A DNA stretch of 5,141 nucleotides, taken from the NCBI GenBank assembly GCA_014376425.1, contig JACMRO010000306.1, forward strand, positions 1-5,141, written 5' to 3'. The translations under genes and the position numbers were made by a program. The notes below the pieces were generated by a model. It had not been told where the DNA came from. It searched no databases and saw only the letters and a program-made list of their open reading frames with translations. This stretch comes from Rubritepida sp. GTDB lineage: Bacteria; Pseudomonadota; Alphaproteobacteria; Acetobacterales; Acetobacteraceae. Of the stretch, positions 1 to 5,141 are shown in pieces. Position 1 is the stretch's first letter. Each line of letters begins with the position of its first letter.

Positions 1-1240
1 CCGGCATCTGAGGCATCGGCGGCAGGCCGCAGGGCACCACCAGCCCGGCCGGCAACTTCGCGCGATCCAGCGCCAGGGCAGGGGGCGCGCCCAGGAATGC
101 CGCGCATCGCTCCGCCAGTTCGCGCCAGGAAGGCGGCGGTGGCGCGGCGCGGATGGCGGCCTCTCGCGCCCGCAGCCCGGCCGGGTCGCCGATCAGCGCC
201 CAGGCGGCCGCTGCCAGCGCCGGCACGTTGTCGACCTCCACATAGATGGCATGCGCGCCGCCGGCCTCGCGCAACACCGGCAGGTCGGTCACCAGCGGCA
301 CCCGGCCATGCGCCAGGCTCTCGCTGACCGGCAGTCCCCAGCCCTCCGCATAGGAGTTGAAGACGGTGAAGATGCAGCCCGCATAGAGCGCGTCCAGCTC
401 GGCATCGGGCACGGTGTGGCGGAATTCGATCGCACGGCGCAGCTCCGGCGAGGCCTCGCAAAGCGCCACCACCTGTTCGGACCAGTGGCCGTGCAGGCCC
501 ACGATCACGAGCCGCGGCACGGCGGCCTCGCCATGCTCGCGCAGCAGCCGCAACCAGGCGCGCAGCAGGCCAAGCTGGTTCTTGCGCGATTCGACGGTGC
601 CCACAGCCAGCACGAAGTTCCGGCGGCCGGGCTGGGCTGGCCGGGCCGACGCGCCATCCAGCCGCAGGACGCTGGCGGGGATGGCCTGGCCAGGCAGTTG
701 GCGGCGCTGCCACGCGACGAAATCAGCGCGCGACGCCTCGCTGTTGCAGACTACATGGTCGGCCAGCAGGCAGGTCAGCGCGAAATGCTGCGCGAAGCTG
801 CGCACCAGCGCGGCGCTGCAATGTTCGGGCACCGTCAGCGGCAGCACGTCATGGACGAAGCTTGCATAGGCGACGCCACCGCGCTTCAGGGCGAGGATGC
901 GCGCGGCATGCCCGGGCAGCCACCAGCCGGCGCCGATGCCGAACAGCCAGTCACCCGCGGCCGGACGCCAAGCGGGTGCCCCCGCCAGCGCGGCGTCCGC
1001 CGCGTCGACCAGCGCCTGCCAGGCCGGGTCCTTCGGGCCGCCGGGCTGGCCGGCCGCGCCTAGCACCCGGTCCAGCAACGGCCGCGGGAAGCAACGCCAG
1101 GCGCCGGCAGCGAACCCCACCGGCCCGAACAGCCCCGCCCCCGCCTGCAACAGCCGCGCTTGCACCCGCGTCACGCCGCTTGGCGTGCGCATGTGCCGCC
1201 AGCCGGCCACCAGGTCGGTGACGTCGGCGGCGATCGCCAT
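1..1240 (-). CDS. GT4-type glycosyltransferase, C-terminus cut off by the window edge
   Basis: A retaining GT-B fold glycosyltransferase that probably transfers a sugar from a nucleotide-sugar donor during cell-surface glycan assembly in the cytoplasm. I read 413 codons from ATG at 1240 to the window edge without a stop, so the 3' end is missing. Visible landmarks are an N-terminal acceptor-side loop (PSGVTRVQ, about residues 19-26), a VHDVLPL segment with the usual His-Asp pair (130-131), VGTVESRKN (213-221) at the start of the C-terminal donor domain, and the EGWGLPVSE motif whose E299 and E307 form the family's E-x7-E donor-binding signature. The usual EPRKN here reads ESRKN. The start is set by a TGATG junction with the upstream manC stop, and the reading frame keeps strong GC bias at the third position. 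Being the next gene after manC suggests a mannose-related glycan, but donor and acceptor cannot be read from sequence. The family call is firm and the substrate is unknown. Confidence 0.88.
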   Translation of the reverse strand, partial: MAIAADVTDLVAGWRHMRTPSGVTRVQARLLQAGAGLFGPVGFAAGAWRCFPRPLLDRVLGAAGQPGGPKDPAWQALVDAADAALAGAPAWRPAAGDWLFGIGAGWWLPGHAARILALKRGGVAYASFVHDVLPLTVPEHCSAALVRSFAQHFALTCLLADHVVCNSEASRADFVAWQRRQLPGQAIPASVLRLDGASARPAQPGRRNFVLAVGTVESRKNQLGLLRAWLRLLREHGEAAVPRLVIVGLHGHWSEQVVALCEASPELRRAIEFRHTVPDAELDALYAGCIFTVFNSYAEGWGLPVSESLAHGRVPLVTDLPVLREAGGAHAIYVEVDNVPALAAAAWALIGDPAGLRAREAAIRAAPPPPSWRELAERCAAFLGAPPALALDRAKLPAGLVVPCGLPPMPQMP

Positions 1241-1242
1241 CA
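1238..1242 (-). other. TGATG stop-start junction, manC to glycosyltransferase
   Basis: On the minus strand the manC stop TGA (1242-1240) shares its A with the ATG (1240-1238) of the next gene. No Shine-Dalgarno-like purine run is visible just upstream. The downstream protein is therefore probably made by ribosomes that finish manC and restart, which would tie its level to ManC. The overlap is read directly; coupling is the usual interpretation. Confidence 0.8.
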
Positions 1243-2664
1243 GGCGCGCCCGTAAGTGTCCTCGATGCGCACGATGTCATCCTCGCCCAGATAGCTGCCG
1301 ACCTGCACCTCGATCAGGGTGAGGGGTATTTTGCCGGGGTTCTCCAGCCGGTGGACGCAGCCCAGCGGCAGGTAAACGCTCTCATTCTCGCGCAGCATGA
1401 TCCGCTCGCCATCGCGCTCGACGATAGCGGTGCCGTTCACCACCACCCAATGCTCGGCGCGGTGGAAATGCTTCTGCAGTGACAGCTTGCTGCCGGGCCG
1501 GACGGAGATCTGCTTGACCTGGAAGCGGCTGCCCTGGATCAGCCCCTCGTAATGCCCCCAGGGACGGTACATGCGGCGGTGCTCGGTCGCCTGCTTCAGG
1601 CCCGCGGCGCGCAGTTGCTCCACCAGTTTCTTCACATCCTGGGCGTGGTGCCGGCTCATCGCCAGCACCGCGTCGTCGGTCACCACCAGCACGGCATCCT
1701 CCAGGCCGACGATGCCGGTCAGGGTGCCTTCGCTGCGCACGTAGCAATTCGTCGCGCCCACCAGATGCACGGGCCCCTGGGTGGCGTTGCCCTGCGCGTC
1801 CTTGGCCGCGATCTGCCACAGCGCGTCCCAGCTGCCGACGTCGGACCAGCCCAGCGCGGCCGGCACCACAGCTGCATTGGCGGTGCGCTCCATCACGGCA
1901 TAGTCGATCGAAACCGAGGGCGCCGCCATGAAGGCTGCTCCGTCCAGCCGCACGAAGTCGAGGTCGCGGCTGGCCTGGGCCACCGCGGCGCGCACCGCCG
2001 CTGGTACTGCGGGCGCGAATTGCTCCATCTCGCGCAGCAGGGTGTCGGCGCGGGCCACGAACATGCCGCTGTTCCACAGATGCCGGCCGCCTTCGACAAA
2101 GCGCTGCGCCGTAGCCGCATCGGGCTTCTCGACGAAGCGGCCCAGCGTCAGCACGCCCGGCGCACCCTCCAGGGGGCCGCCCGACTCGATGTAGCCAAAG
2201 CCCGTCTCAGGCCCGGTCGGCCGCATGCCGAATGTGACGATCCGCCCCATCTGCGCCGCCACCACCGCCAGCGCCAGCGCCGCATGCAGGGCTGGCACGT
2301 CGGTGATCGCGGCGTCGGCCGGCATGATCCACAGCACCGCGCCCGGGCTCACCTCCTCTGCCAGCACGGCGGCGGCGGCGACGGCGGGCGCGCTGTTGCG
2401 GCCGGCCGGTTCCAGCAGGATACGCGCGCCTTCGATATGCGCCGCGCGCAGCTGCTCCGCCGCCATGAAGCGATGCGCCTCGTTGCACACCACGATGGGC
2501 GGCGCGAAGTCGGGCCCCTGCGCCCGCAGCGCGGTGGCGGCCAGCATGGTCTCGCGGCCGGCCAGCGGCCAGAACTGCTTCGGATATGCCTCGCGCGAGA
2601 GCGGCCAGAGCCGGCTGCCGGTGCCGCCGGAGAGGATGACCGGGATGATGGTGGTGGTCGTCAT
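1240..2664 (-). CDS. manC: Mannose-1-phosphate guanylyltransferase / mannose-6-phosphate isomerase (bifunctional, type II PMI)
   Basis: Cytoplasmic enzyme of GDP-mannose synthesis: it isomerises fructose-6-P to mannose-6-P and joins mannose-1-P to GTP, giving GDP-mannose and pyrophosphate. The 474 residues match the usual AlgA/CpsB/ManC size (about 470-480). The nucleotidyltransferase domain fills roughly residues 5-290: GGTGSRLWPLSRE (13-25) followed by PKQF, LEPAGRNSAPA (84-94), FVEKPD with K180, LWNSGMF (196-202), SIDYAVME (252-259) and GWSDVGSW (272-279). The isomerase cupin is C-terminal: PWGHYE (368-373), QKHFHRAEHW (397-406) with candidate metal ligands H399, H401 and E404, a later H438, and GSYLGEDDI near the end. 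One oddity is that the usual PADH motif reads PADA (115-118). ATG at 2664 is chosen because the domain begins five residues later; the frame is open upstream to 3111, but that stretch lies over the divergent gene and has no family similarity. No well-placed Shine-Dalgarno is seen. It overlaps the downstream glycosyltransferase by one base. Confidence 0.97.
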   Translation of the reverse strand: MTTTTIIPVILSGGTGSRLWPLSREAYPKQFWPLAGRETMLAATALRAQGPDFAPPIVVCNEAHRFMAAEQLRAAHIEGARILLEPAGRNSAPAVAAAAVLAEEVSPGAVLWIMPADAAITDVPALHAALALAVVAAQMGRIVTFGMRPTGPETGFGYIESGGPLEGAPGVLTLGRFVEKPDAATAQRFVEGGRHLWNSGMFVARADTLLREMEQFAPAVPAAVRAAVAQASRDLDFVRLDGAAFMAAPSVSIDYAVMERTANAAVVPAALGWSDVGSWDALWQIAAKDAQGNATQGPVHLVGATNCYVRSEGTLTGIVGLEDAVLVVTDDAVLAMSRHHAQDVKKLVEQLRAAGLKQATEHRRMYRPWGHYEGLIQGSRFQVKQISVRPGSKLSLQKHFHRAEHWVVVNGTAIVERDGERIMLRENESVYLPLGCVHRLENPGKIPLTLIEVQVGSYLGEDDIVRIEDTYGRA

Positions 2665-2766
2665 GGCGCGGCGGGCATTCCTGTGCGGGGGCCGCCCATG
2701 TTTGCCGCATTCGGGGGCCGGCTGGAAGGGTTGCGTGGCCGGCGCTGCTGCGGGTAGGCCCCTGGC
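2665..2766. promoter_or_regulatory. Divergent intergenic region between manC and the plus-strand glycosyltransferase
   Basis: These 102 bases separate two divergent start codons, so promoters for both operons should lie here or just inside the genes. No strong sigma-70 consensus is visible in either direction. The only AT-leaning patch is ATGTTT at 2698-2703, which reads AAACAT on the minus strand; as a weak -10 it would give manC a leader of roughly 25-30 nt. A TTGCGT at 2731 could be a poor plus-strand -35, but no good -10 follows at the right distance. Short repeats are present: GCATTC at 2675 and 2707, GGGGGCCG at 2687 and 2713, and GGCCGGC at 2716 and 2737. The regulatory role is inferred from position only. 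Confidence 0.5.
2716..2743. repeat. Pair of GGCCGGC heptamers 21 bp apart
   Basis: GGCCGGC occurs at 2716-2722 and again at 2737-2743, a repeat period of 21 bp or two helical turns. Its GCCGGC core is self-complementary, so the pair can also be read as an inverted repeat with a 15-nt loop. It sits in the divergent promoter region upstream of the 2767 start. Because GCCGGC is common throughout this GC-rich DNA, the pair may be chance; an operator role is only a suggestion. Confidence 0.3.
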
Positions 2767-4035
2767 ATGGCAGGAACCGGACAGGATCGCGGCCTTTATC
2801 TCCTGGACGGCCACAATCTGGCGCTGCCGCAGGGCACCGGCATCGCGACCTACGCGCGCGGCCTGGCAGCGGCGGTGGCGGCGGATGGGTTTCGCCCGGG
2901 CGTGATCTTCGGCGCCGGTCCCGGCCGGCCCACCGCGCCCGGCCGGTTGGGCGGCGCGCTTCGCCTGGCGCGTCGCCTGGGCGGCCAGGCCTCCATCGCC
3001 TGGCAGGGCGGCACCCTGGCCGTCACGCCGGCGGATGGGCCGCAGGCCGGCCTGCCACCCGGCACATTGCGGTTGAACGCGCGCGACGCGCAGGGCCGGG
3101 CGCATCTGCACCTACGCACCCGGCACCGACTGCTGCCCTTGCGCCTGCCGGCGGGGTTGAACCCCGTGGCCATGCACTGGACTTTCCCCACGCCGCTGGC
3201 GGTGCCGGGCGTGCCCAACATCTACTCCGTGCTCGACCTCATTCCGATGGTGCTGCCCGAGACCACGCTGACCGATCAGGCGCAGCATGCGCGCATGCTG
3301 CGCCTGATCGCGGGCCAGGCAGCGCACATCGTTACCATCAGCGAGTGGTCGCGCGCCGACATCATCCGGCTGCTGGGGGTCGACCCCGCGCGGGTCACCA
3401 ACACCTGGCTGGGGGTGGCGCCCGACCCGGCCGCGCTGGCGCTGCCGCCGGATGCCCTGGCGGCACGGCTGCGCGATTTCGCGCTGGCCCCGCAAGGCTA
3501 TTTCCTGTTCTACGCCGCCATCGAACCACGCAAGAACCTGCGTCGGCTGATCGAGGCATTTCTCGCCACCGACATCGCATCGCCGCTCATCATCGCCGGC
3601 GGAAAAGCCTGGCTGTGGCAGGCCGAGCTGGCCGCCCTGGCCGGGCGCGCGGACACGCCCGACGGCCGGGTAAGGCTGCTCGGCCACCTGCCGCGCGCCG
3701 ACCTGATGGCGCTGGTGCGCGGCGCCCGTGCGGTCTGCTTCCCCAGCCTGTATGAGGGTTTTGGGCTGCCCGCGGTGGAGGCCATGGCGCTGGGCGCGCC
3801 GGTGCTGACCAGCACCGCATCCTGCATGCCCGAAATCGTGGGCGATGCGGCGCTTTGCGTGGAGCCTCGCTGCGTGGGCGCGCTGGCGGCAGGGTTGCTG
3901 GCGCTGGACCGCGACGCCAGGCTGCGCGCCCGTCTGGCCGCGGCCGGCCCGTTGCGCGCTGCCTTCTTCAGCCCTGCGCGATACGCGGCCAGGCTGGCGG
4001 CACTGCATGAGAAGCTGGGGCTGCGCGCTGATTGA
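2767..4035 (+). CDS. GT4-type (GT-B fold) glycosyltransferase
   Basis: A complete 422-residue retaining glycosyltransferase, probably cytoplasmic and acting in surface-glycan assembly. The N-terminal domain opens with LYLLDGHNLALPQGTGIATY (10-29), where the GTGIATYARGL loop is typical of this group. The HWTFPTPL (137-144) and YSVLDLIP (153-160) segments follow, then HIVTISEWSRADI. The C-terminal donor domain begins near AAIEPRKNLRRL (around 250-260; E253 to N257). It carries LYEGFGLPAVEAM with E330 and E338, the E-x7-E donor signature, followed by MPEIVGDAAL. The usual His-Asp pair of the N-terminal domain reads Leu-Asp here (L156, D157). ATG at 2767 is secure because an in-frame TAG lies four codons upstream (2755-2757); only a weak purine run (GGGTAGG) precedes it. 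It is the first gene of the plus-strand set, divergent from manC. A mannosyltransferase is plausible from the neighbour, but the sugar specificity is not readable. Confidence 0.93.
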   Translation: MAGTGQDRGLYLLDGHNLALPQGTGIATYARGLAAAVAADGFRPGVIFGAGPGRPTAPGRLGGALRLARRLGGQASIAWQGGTLAVTPADGPQAGLPPGTLRLNARDAQGRAHLHLRTRHRLLPLRLPAGLNPVAMHWTFPTPLAVPGVPNIYSVLDLIPMVLPETTLTDQAQHARMLRLIAGQAAHIVTISEWSRADIIRLLGVDPARVTNTWLGVAPDPAALALPPDALAARLRDFALAPQGYFLFYAAIEPRKNLRRLIEAFLATDIASPLIIAGGKAWLWQAELAALAGRADTPDGRVRLLGHLPRADLMALVRGARAVCFPSLYEGFGLPAVEAMALGAPVLTSTASCMPEIVGDAALCVEPRCVGALAAGLLALDRDARLRARLAAAGPLRAAFFSPARYAARLAALHEKLGLRAD

Positions 4036-4069
4036 CCGACGCGCGACGCTGCCGCACACCGGGCTCGGC

Positions 4070-4074
4070 AGGAG
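4070..4074 (+). promoter_or_regulatory. Shine-Dalgarno AGGAG for the DUF4214 gene
   Basis: AGGAG ends six bases before the ATG at 4081, ideal spacing. It is the clearest ribosome binding site in the window and fixes this start. The 45-base gap after the preceding stop (4036-4080) shows no terminator hairpin, so readthrough from the glycosyltransferase is likely. Confidence 0.75.
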
Positions 4075-4080
4075 ACGCGC

Positions 4081-4710
4081 ATGGCCGACATTACCGCCGC
4101 CGATCTTCTCGTCGGCTCGGACGAGGATTTCGTGATCAACCTCTACCTCGCCTCGCTCGGGCGGTGGCCCGATCCGGTGGGTTTCGCCCATATGGTGAAG
4201 AAGATCGGGGGGTCCGACGCGGCACGGGCGCAGGCGATCACCGACCTCGCGGTCTCGCCCGAGGCAGTGTCACGCGGTCGACCGGTGCTGGTGCAGGACC
4301 CGCTGCTGCCGGGCGAGCCGGTGGAGGCGCTGCGCCGCCAGCTGGCCCTGCGCACAGACTTTTTGCTGCGCCGGCCAGACCTGCCGCAAGCCGCGGAGCT
4401 GTTGCCGGCGGAGGCGCTCGAGCCGCTGCTGGCGGAGGCGCGTGCCGACATGGCCGCGCTGCGACGCGAAATGCTGGCGGAGGGCGGGCGCCGGGACGAG
4501 GTGGAGGCAACCCTGCGTGACCTCCGCGCCGAAATGGCGGCACTGCGCCGCGAATTGCGCGAACGCGCGGTGGAGGCGGCCCCGCTGACGGCCCCGCTGA
4601 CGGCCCCGCCCGGCGGCCCAGACGTCACCGACTATGTGCATGACCTGTTGGCCGTGGCTGAGGCACGGATGGAGCTGCGCCTGCGGTCGCTGGAGAAGCG
4701 CTTGCCGTGA
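4081..4710 (+). CDS. DUF4214-domain protein with C-terminal coiled coil
   Basis: A 209-residue protein of unknown function. Residues about 14-63 look like a DUF4214 domain: FVINLYLASLGRWPDPVGF (17-35), where LY, LGR, DP and GF match the family pattern, and a closing SPEA (59-62). DUF4214 is often found in secreted or surface proteins and beside or fused to glycosyltransferases; its role is not established. Residues about 85-165 are rich in Leu, Glu, Arg and Ala and look like a long charged coiled coil, including a repeated RADMAALRREM / RAEMAALRREL unit at 121 and 149. A short Pro/Thr linker (PLTAPLTAPP) follows, then a last amphipathic helix (about 180-209). No signal peptide or membrane segment is visible, so it is probably cytoplasmic. 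It lies 45 bases after a glycosyltransferase and overlaps the next gene by GTGA, so an adaptor or scaffold for the glycan machinery is a reasonable inference, not a demonstrated role. The domain call is from remembered pattern. Confidence 0.85.
   Translation: MADITAADLLVGSDEDFVINLYLASLGRWPDPVGFAHMVKKIGGSDAARAQAITDLAVSPEAVSRGRPVLVQDPLLPGEPVEALRRQLALRTDFLLRRPDLPQAAELLPAEALEPLLAEARADMAALRREMLAEGGRRDEVEATLRDLRAEMAALRRELRERAVEAAPLTAPLTAPPGGPDVTDYVHDLLAVAEARMELRLRSLEKRLP
4579..4609 (+). repeat. 12-bp tandem repeat, about 2.6 copies, coding for a Pro-Leu-Thr-Ala linker
   Basis: The unit GCCCCGCTGACG occurs at 4579-4590 and 4591-4602, followed by the first seven bases of a third copy. It lies inside the DUF4214 gene and encodes the PLTAPLTAPP linker between the coiled coil and the last helix. 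Because the unit is a multiple of three, gain or loss of a copy would change linker length without breaking the frame. Confidence 0.85.
4707..4710 (+). other. GTGA start-stop overlap, DUF4214 gene to next gene
   Basis: The GTG start of the last gene (4707-4709) overlaps the TGA stop (4708-4710) of the DUF4214 gene. A purine-rich GGAGAAG at 4692-4698 lies eight bases before the GTG and can serve as its ribosome binding site. The arrangement implies translational coupling and roughly matched production of the two proteins. Confidence 0.75.
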
Positions 4711-5141
4711 AGCTGCCCCAGCTGGTCGTCTCGGCGCCGATGCGGGGGCCGGCGGGCCTGCGTGTGGCGCCGCTGCTGGCCGCACTCGCGCAGGCCTGCG
4801 ACTGCCGGTTCATCGTGGCCAGCGTCGCCGAGCGCGATCTGGCGCCGGGCCCCGCCCTGGTCTGGAGCGGATGGCTCGATCAGACGGCGCTGGAGGCTGT
4901 TCCGCATCTGCACGTCCTGGCCGATGACGCGGCGGCCGCGCATGCCCTGCGGGCCGCGCTGCACCGCCCGGGCCTGACGGTCCTGCAGGATCCGGGGCTG
5001 GCGACCTTGTACCAGTCGATGTCTCTGGATGGAGGCCAAGCCGAGGCCTGGGTGCGGGCGCAGGCGGGGGAGCATGGCGGGGCCGGGCGGCGGCTGGGCC
5101 GGGCCCAGGTGGCGGGGTTGTTCAACCCCAGGCCACCACAC
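4707..5141 (+). CDS. Probable glycosyltransferase N-terminal part, cut off by the window edge
   Basis: An open frame of 145 codons from GTG 4707 to the window edge with no stop, so the C-terminus is missing. The start is supported by the GTGA overlap and a GGAGAAG upstream. The visible part alternates short beta-like and helical segments (LVVSAPM, RFIVASV, ALVWSGWL, LHVLADD), as in a Rossmann-like domain. VLQDPGLATLYQS (92-104) followed by AEAWVRAQAG and then GRRLGRAQVAGL recalls the region of GT4-type glycosyltransferases that usually reads V-L-H-D, then Y-x-x-E-M and an alanine-rich helix. If that alignment is right, His is replaced by Gln (Q94-D95). The diagnostic donor-domain E-x7-E motif would lie outside the window, so the call rests on resemblance and operon context. 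It could instead be another surface-glycan enzyme. That this frame is coding is more certain than the function, given its GC-rich third positions and overlap with the previous gene. Confidence 0.6.
   Translation, partial: MKLPQLVVSAPMRGPAGLRVAPLLAALAQACDCRFIVASVAERDLAPGPALVWSGWLDQTALEAVPHLHVLADDAAAAHALRAALHRPGLTVLQDPGLATLYQSMSLDGGQAEAWVRAQAGEHGGAGRRLGRAQVAGLFNPRPPH

Noticed and set aside
251..1063. Plus-strand open frame of 270 codons at the left
   Set aside because: The minus strand here carries a continuous glycosyltransferase frame with E-x7-E and other motifs; the plus frame is a shadow.
2661..2678. Five-codon mini-ORF on the minus strand whose TGA overlaps the manC ATG
   Set aside because: ATG at 2678 follows directly on an AGGA with no spacing, so it is a poor start. 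At this length it is likely chance.
2720..2734. Possible sigma-54 promoter (GG...TTGC) upstream of the 2767 gene
   Set aside because: The spacing between GG and GC is 7 or 11 bases for the available pairs, not the required 10, and the flanking consensus is poor.
1552..2757. Long plus-strand open frame of 401 codons opposite manC
   Set aside because: Its His/Arg/Gly-rich translation has no domain pattern and it is antisense to a certain gene. Such frames are common opposite GC-rich codons.
2665..3111. N-terminal extension of the manC frame to a start at 3111 (623 residues in total)
   Set aside because: The extra 149 residues are Arg/Ala/Gln-rich, match nothing in the ManC family and lie antisense to the 2767 glycosyltransferase. 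Family length and the first conserved motif place the start at 2664.
4036..4080. Possible terminator between the glycosyltransferase and the DUF4214 gene
   Set aside because: No stable inverted repeat followed by a T run is present; the short gap with a good Shine-Dalgarno fits an operon junction.
3112..4191. Minus-strand open frame of 359 codons opposite the 2767 glycosyltransferase
   Set aside because: It is antisense to a gene with clear GT4 motifs, has a Gln/Arg/His-rich composition and no recognisable domain.
4632..5141. Minus-strand open frame at the right edge
   Set aside because: The plus-strand frame has a GTGA overlap with the previous gene, a purine-rich ribosome site and GT-like segments; the minus frame is Arg/Gln-rich and overlaps the end of the DUF4214 gene.

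Overview
The window is a very GC-rich stretch (about 70% G+C by eye, with third codon positions almost always G or C) filled with surface-polysaccharide genes. The base composition, the AlgA/ManC-type GDP-mannose enzyme, the style of the glycosyltransferases and a DUF4214 protein all suggest an alphaproteobacterium. An Acetobacteraceae/Rhodospirillales relative is my best guess, but this is inferred from resemblance remembered, not from a search.

Layout: two divergent gene sets share a 102-bp gap at 2665-2766. The minus-strand set reads leftward. First comes manC (2664 to 1240), a two-domain mannose-1-phosphate guanylyltransferase/mannose-6-phosphate isomerase. Then comes a GT4-type glycosyltransferase (1240 to the left edge), whose ATG shares one base with the manC stop (TGATG); its 3' end lies outside the window. 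The plus-strand set reads rightward. It has a complete 422-residue GT4-type glycosyltransferase (2767-4035), then a 209-residue protein with an N-terminal DUF4214-like domain and a long charged coiled coil (4081-4710), then a third gene joined by a GTGA overlap (4707 to the right edge). The visible 145 residues of that gene resemble the N-terminal half of another glycosyltransferase.

How they fit together (inference): ManC converts fructose-6-P to mannose-6-P and mannose-1-P to GDP-mannose. The flanking GT-B enzymes probably build an oligosaccharide or polysaccharide containing mannose or a GDP-mannose-derived sugar, such as an exopolysaccharide, O-antigen or glycoprotein glycan. The DUF4214/coiled-coil protein lies within the glycosyltransferase operon and is translationally coupled to the next gene. 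It is the least explained part and may be a scaffold, adaptor or spacer.

I see no tRNA, rRNA, CRISPR array, insertion sequence or convincing terminator. No gene-free stretch exceeds 300 bases. Almost all other long open frames are antisense or out-of-frame shadows typical of very high G+C DNA.
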